A DNA stretch of 64,000 nucleotides from positions 779,391 to 843,390 of the forward strand of contig NZ_QFFG01000001.1 in NCBI RefSeq assembly GCF_003129485.1, given 5' to 3'. A program made the translations under genes and the position numbers. The notes under the pieces are model-generated. The model was not told the DNA's origin. It was given only the letters and a program-made list of their open reading frames with translations, and searched no databases. The DNA comes from Polaribacter aquimarinus. GTDB taxonomy: Bacteria > Bacteroidota > Bacteroidia > Flavobacteriales > Flavobacteriaceae. Each line of letters starts with the position of its first letter. Within the stretch, counting starts at the first letter, position 1. Below are positions 62,505 to 64,000 of this stretch, piece by piece.

Positions 62505-62927
62505 ATGGCAAAGCAGATTAAAACATCAATTACGATAAACGCAAGTAAAGAGAAAATTTGGAAAATACTTACCGACTTTAAAAATTACCCCGAATGGAAT
62601 TCATTTATTAAGTCGGTTACTGGAGAAGTAAAGGTTGGAAAACAGATTAAAATAAAATTACAAGGAATGACTTTTAAACCTATTATATTAATCTTTAATG
62701 AAAACTCAGAATTAAAATGGCTTGGTCGTCTTTGGTTCAAAGGAATTTTTGACGGAGAACATAAATTCAAACTAACCGATAATGGAAACGGAACAACCAA
62801 TTTTGAGCAGAGCGAGATTTTTAGTGGAATTTTGGTTAAGCTATTTGCAAAGAGTTTGGATAAGGACACAAAAAATGGATTTGAACAGATGAACAAGGAA
62901 TTGAAATTACACGCAGAAAAACACTAA
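62505..62927 (+). CDS. cassette 13b: SRPBCC (START-like) domain protein
   Basis: The ATG at 62505 gives a 140-aa protein, MAKQIKTSITINASKEKIWK, with ILTDFKNYPEWNSFIKSVTG and a C-terminal helix (GFEQMNKELKLHAEKH). This is the SRPBCC/polyketide-cyclase-like fold that holds hydrophobic ligands. A specific ligand cannot be inferred. It is probably controlled by the regulator upstream through the operator at 62441. Its stop TAA forms the first bases of the closing repeat's left box. Confidence 0.85.
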   Translation: MAKQIKTSITINASKEKIWKILTDFKNYPEWNSFIKSVTGEVKVGKQIKIKLQGMTFKPIILIFNENSELKWLGRLWFKGIFDGEHKFKLTDNGNGTTNFEQSEIFSGILVKLFAKSLDKDTKNGFEQMNKELKLHAEKH

Positions 62928-63119
62928 GCACAACAAAGTCTATAATTAATACGGGTTTTGGTGCTTAATCAAAAGAAAAGTGTATTTTTATAGAGTCCGC
63001 CAAATCTTTTGATTTGGCTTTAAAAATTAAAAAGTAAAATAAAAAGTTTTGGCTAAGTGCAAATTCGGAAGTTAATCGCTTATTTATTCCCGTACTAATC
63101 ATAGCCGAAGCCGTTGTAC
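62925..63119 (+). repeat. attC-like site 13 (closes cassette 13), long form
   Basis: The left box TAAGCACAAC (62925-62934) is the reverse complement of the cassette 13 start GTTGTGCTTA. The inner stem pairs GTCTATAATTAATACGGG with CCCGTACTAATCATAGCC; spacers AAA and GAAGCC. The centre is longer than in other sites (195 bp in all) and holds GCCAAATC-TTTT-GATTTGGC (62999-63018). Right core GTTGTAC at 63113-63119. Confidence 0.88.
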
Positions 63120-63131
63120 TGCATTTGAGAA

Positions 63132-63488
63132 ATGAGAAAACCAATTAACATTTTGGACAAAAATCAACAAATGGAATTACCAGTTGGAATCTACAGTCTG
63201 AAAGTTTTGGGTGGTTGGAAAGTAATTACGAATAACTTTTCTGTAATTCTTCGAGAAGTAAATGGAGAAACTGTAATAAAGCCAAAAGAAACGTTTTGGA
63301 AAATCCAGTCTTTTGCTTTTGGTAAACGAGCAAAAAAGATAGCTTCAGTTGACATTCCGAAAAGAGCAACATATGAAATTGAATTTTTAAATCCATCCGA
63401 CTTGAAAGTCAAAAAATCGAACCTTATAACGTTGGGTTTTTTCCAAAGTTTTCTACCAACCAATGAAATTCAAGTTTGTATCGAATGA
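63132..63488 (+). CDS. cassette 14a: hypothetical protein
   Basis: The 118-aa soluble protein begins MRKPINILDKNQQMELPVGIYSLKVLGGWK and is probably beta-rich (NFSVILREVNGETVIKPKETFWK). No signal peptide or family is recognised. It starts 18 bases into the cassette after a GCATTTGAGAA leader. The stop overlaps the next ATG (ATGA). Confidence 0.55.
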   Translation: MRKPINILDKNQQMELPVGIYSLKVLGGWKVITNNFSVILREVNGETVIKPKETFWKIQSFAFGKRAKKIASVDIPKRATYEIEFLNPSDLKVKKSNLITLGFFQSFLPTNEIQVCIE

Positions 63489-63865
63489 AAAAGACTTACG
63501 ATATAAAATTAAGCGGAGTAAAAATCGGAACAACTGATTTTGAGTTTGCGGACACACCAATGGGTGTTGTCTTTGGTATAGTCAATTTTGAGAATATTAA
63601 CTCACCTTACGAATTGATAAAAGAACATTGCATTAAAAACGGAGTTGGAATAAATGATGATTACCCAGAAGACAAGTTCATTAATACAATGTTAATTCCC
63701 GAATTAAAAGTATTCGATAACGAGCAAAATGAATTGAAAGGTTGGGGAGCATATTTTATTGGAATGGACAATGACGGATTTGAAATCCAATTTGGCGGAA
63801 TAACATCTGACTTAATGAAATCTGAATTTAAACATCATTATGACGAATATTATAAAACTGAATAA
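63485..63865 (+). CDS. cassette 14b: hypothetical protein
   Basis: The ATG at 63485 overlaps the previous stop and gives a 126-aa protein (MKKTYDIKLSGVKIGTTDFE...). It is soluble, with FADTPMGVVFGIVNFENINSPYELIKEHC and GWGAYFIGMDNDGFEIQFGGI. No family is named with confidence. Coupled translation with 14a suggests joint function. It ends four bases before the final repeat box. Confidence 0.6.
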   Translation: MKKTYDIKLSGVKIGTTDFEFADTPMGVVFGIVNFENINSPYELIKEHCIKNGVGINDDYPEDKFINTMLIPELKVFDNEQNELKGWGAYFIGMDNDGFEIQFGGITSDLMKSEFKHHYDEYYKTE

Positions 63866-63869
63866 AAAC

Positions 63870-63919
63870 GCAGTACAACAAAGAACTGAGTTAAAAAACA
63901 AATAAATTCTTCGTTAAAT
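63870..63919 (+). repeat. truncated terminal attC-like site 14
   Basis: The left box GCAGTACAAC (63870-63879) is the reverse complement of the cassette 14 start GTTGTACTGC. Only a short inner pairing remains (AACAAAGAA with TTCTTCGTT), and GTTAAAT (63913-63919) may be the right core. The site is about 50 bases long, against about 135 elsewhere, and marks the array's end. Confidence 0.7.
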
Positions 63920-63938
63920 TTTTACAATATTTTTCTAG

Positions 63939-63980
63939 GCTCAAAAATCTATTCATTCGTTTTTTGAGCTTTTATTTTTT
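63939..63980 (+). terminator. intrinsic terminator at the end of the array
   Basis: GCTCAAAAA (63939-63947) pairs with TTTTTGAGC (63961-63969) around a 13-base loop, followed by a T-rich run. Nothing further is seen to the window end. Confidence 0.85.
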
Positions 63981-64000
63981 TATTTAATATGCTATTTAGG

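Larger units (their letters stand above)
48723..63919 (+). mobile_element. integron-like array of 14 gene cassettes
   Basis: Boundaries are placed between G and TT of each GTTR core, by analogy with integrons. Cassettes: 1, 48723-49627; 2, 49628-50597; 3, 50598-51477; 4, 51478-52089; 5, 52090-53066; 6, 53067-53972; 7, 53973-54615; 8, 54616-58423; 9, 58424-59334; 10, 59335-60298; 11, 60299-61026; 12, 61027-61847; 13, 61848-63113; 14, 63114 to about 63913. Every gene is on the plus strand. First start codons lie 13-41 bases after the boundary (178 in cassette 8). Stops are usually within 40 bases of, or inside, the closing repeat. Each cassette's first 8-10 bases are the reverse complement of its last bases before the closing site. 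There is no transposase, phage gene or CRISPR-like regular spacing. Confidence 0.9.

Noticed and set aside
49498..63119. The repeated palindromes as a CRISPR array or as REP/terminator elements
   Set aside because: Spacing is 0.6-3.8 kb and filled by genes. Repeats are about 135 bases with cassette-specific ends. The central hairpins lack T-runs. Only the cassette-site model explains the mirrored ends.
47495..63919. A prophage or integrative conjugative element
   Set aside because: No capsid, terminase, tail, lysis, relaxase or mobilisation genes were seen, and a phage would not place mirrored ends around every gene or gene pair.

Overview
The window is AT-rich chromosomal DNA from a marine-type member of the Flavobacteriaceae (Polaribacter/Tenacibaculum-like; this is inferred from gene content, not from a database match). 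Supporting signs are the type IX secretion genes (PorG-like DUF6089, PorP/SprF), the order nadK-porG-uppS-bamA-ompH-ompH-murI, a Bacteroidetes-style cbb3 oxidase locus with fused CcoN/CcoO, TAnnTTTG-type -7 promoter boxes, frequent GTG/TTG starts and almost no Shine-Dalgarno sequences.

From 1 to 47.3 kb the content is mostly housekeeping. It starts with a polyferredoxin-like protein cut by the window edge, then a tightly coupled glycosyltransferase operon (1.7-5.3 kb), a LacI regulator and a HAD phosphatase. Next come a nitrilase group on the minus strand, a GH3 protein, and a Crp/Fnr regulator followed by a COQ4-like/NAD(P)H reductase/DUF3995 operon with a clear operator. Polyprenyl synthase, rlmN, queA, aroA, a large BNR-repeat exported protein, pdxJ, a CBS protein, the envelope-assembly cluster nadK-porG-uppS-bamA-ompH1-ompH2, murI and porP/sprF follow. 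From 35.3 to 47.2 kb, all cbb3 oxidase genes (ccoI, hemN, ccoS, ccoNO, ccoQ, ccoP, ccoG, fixH, safE) lie on the minus strand, with a divergent Fnr-like regulator.

From 47.5 to 63.9 kb lies the outstanding feature: an integron-like gene-cassette array. A 371-aa tyrosine recombinase (47495-48610) is followed, in the same direction, by 14 consecutive cassettes holding about 23 plus-strand genes. They are separated by imperfectly palindromic sites that are 133-138 bp long in 12 of 14 cases. Each cassette begins with GTT plus about 7 cassette-specific bases and ends with the exact reverse complement of those bases, which is how attC sites of mobile integrons are built. The sites also share an inner stem (GTATAA/TTATAC) set off by an asymmetric spacer, 3 nt on the left and 6 nt on the right in 11 of 13 full sites. 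They depart from the canonical GTTRRRY core. The recombinase has an IntI-like C-terminal tail but no visible IntI-specific insertion, and it has an extra N-terminal domain. The array ends in a truncated site and a strong terminator.

Cassette cargo is mostly small unknown proteins, many of them lipoproteins or membrane proteins. Recognisable cargo is a CdiI-like immunity protein, an HExxH protein, a complete restriction-modification system whose C5-methyltransferase carries an integrase-type Arm DNA-binding domain, and a Crp/Fnr regulator with an SRPBCC target gene. The cassette regulator's operator (TCTTGA-N6-TCAAGA) and its spacing to the -7 box copy those of the chromosomal Crp/Fnr locus at 11.8 kb.

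No rRNA, tRNA, CRISPR array or transposase was recognised. No stretch longer than 300 bases lacks a gene.
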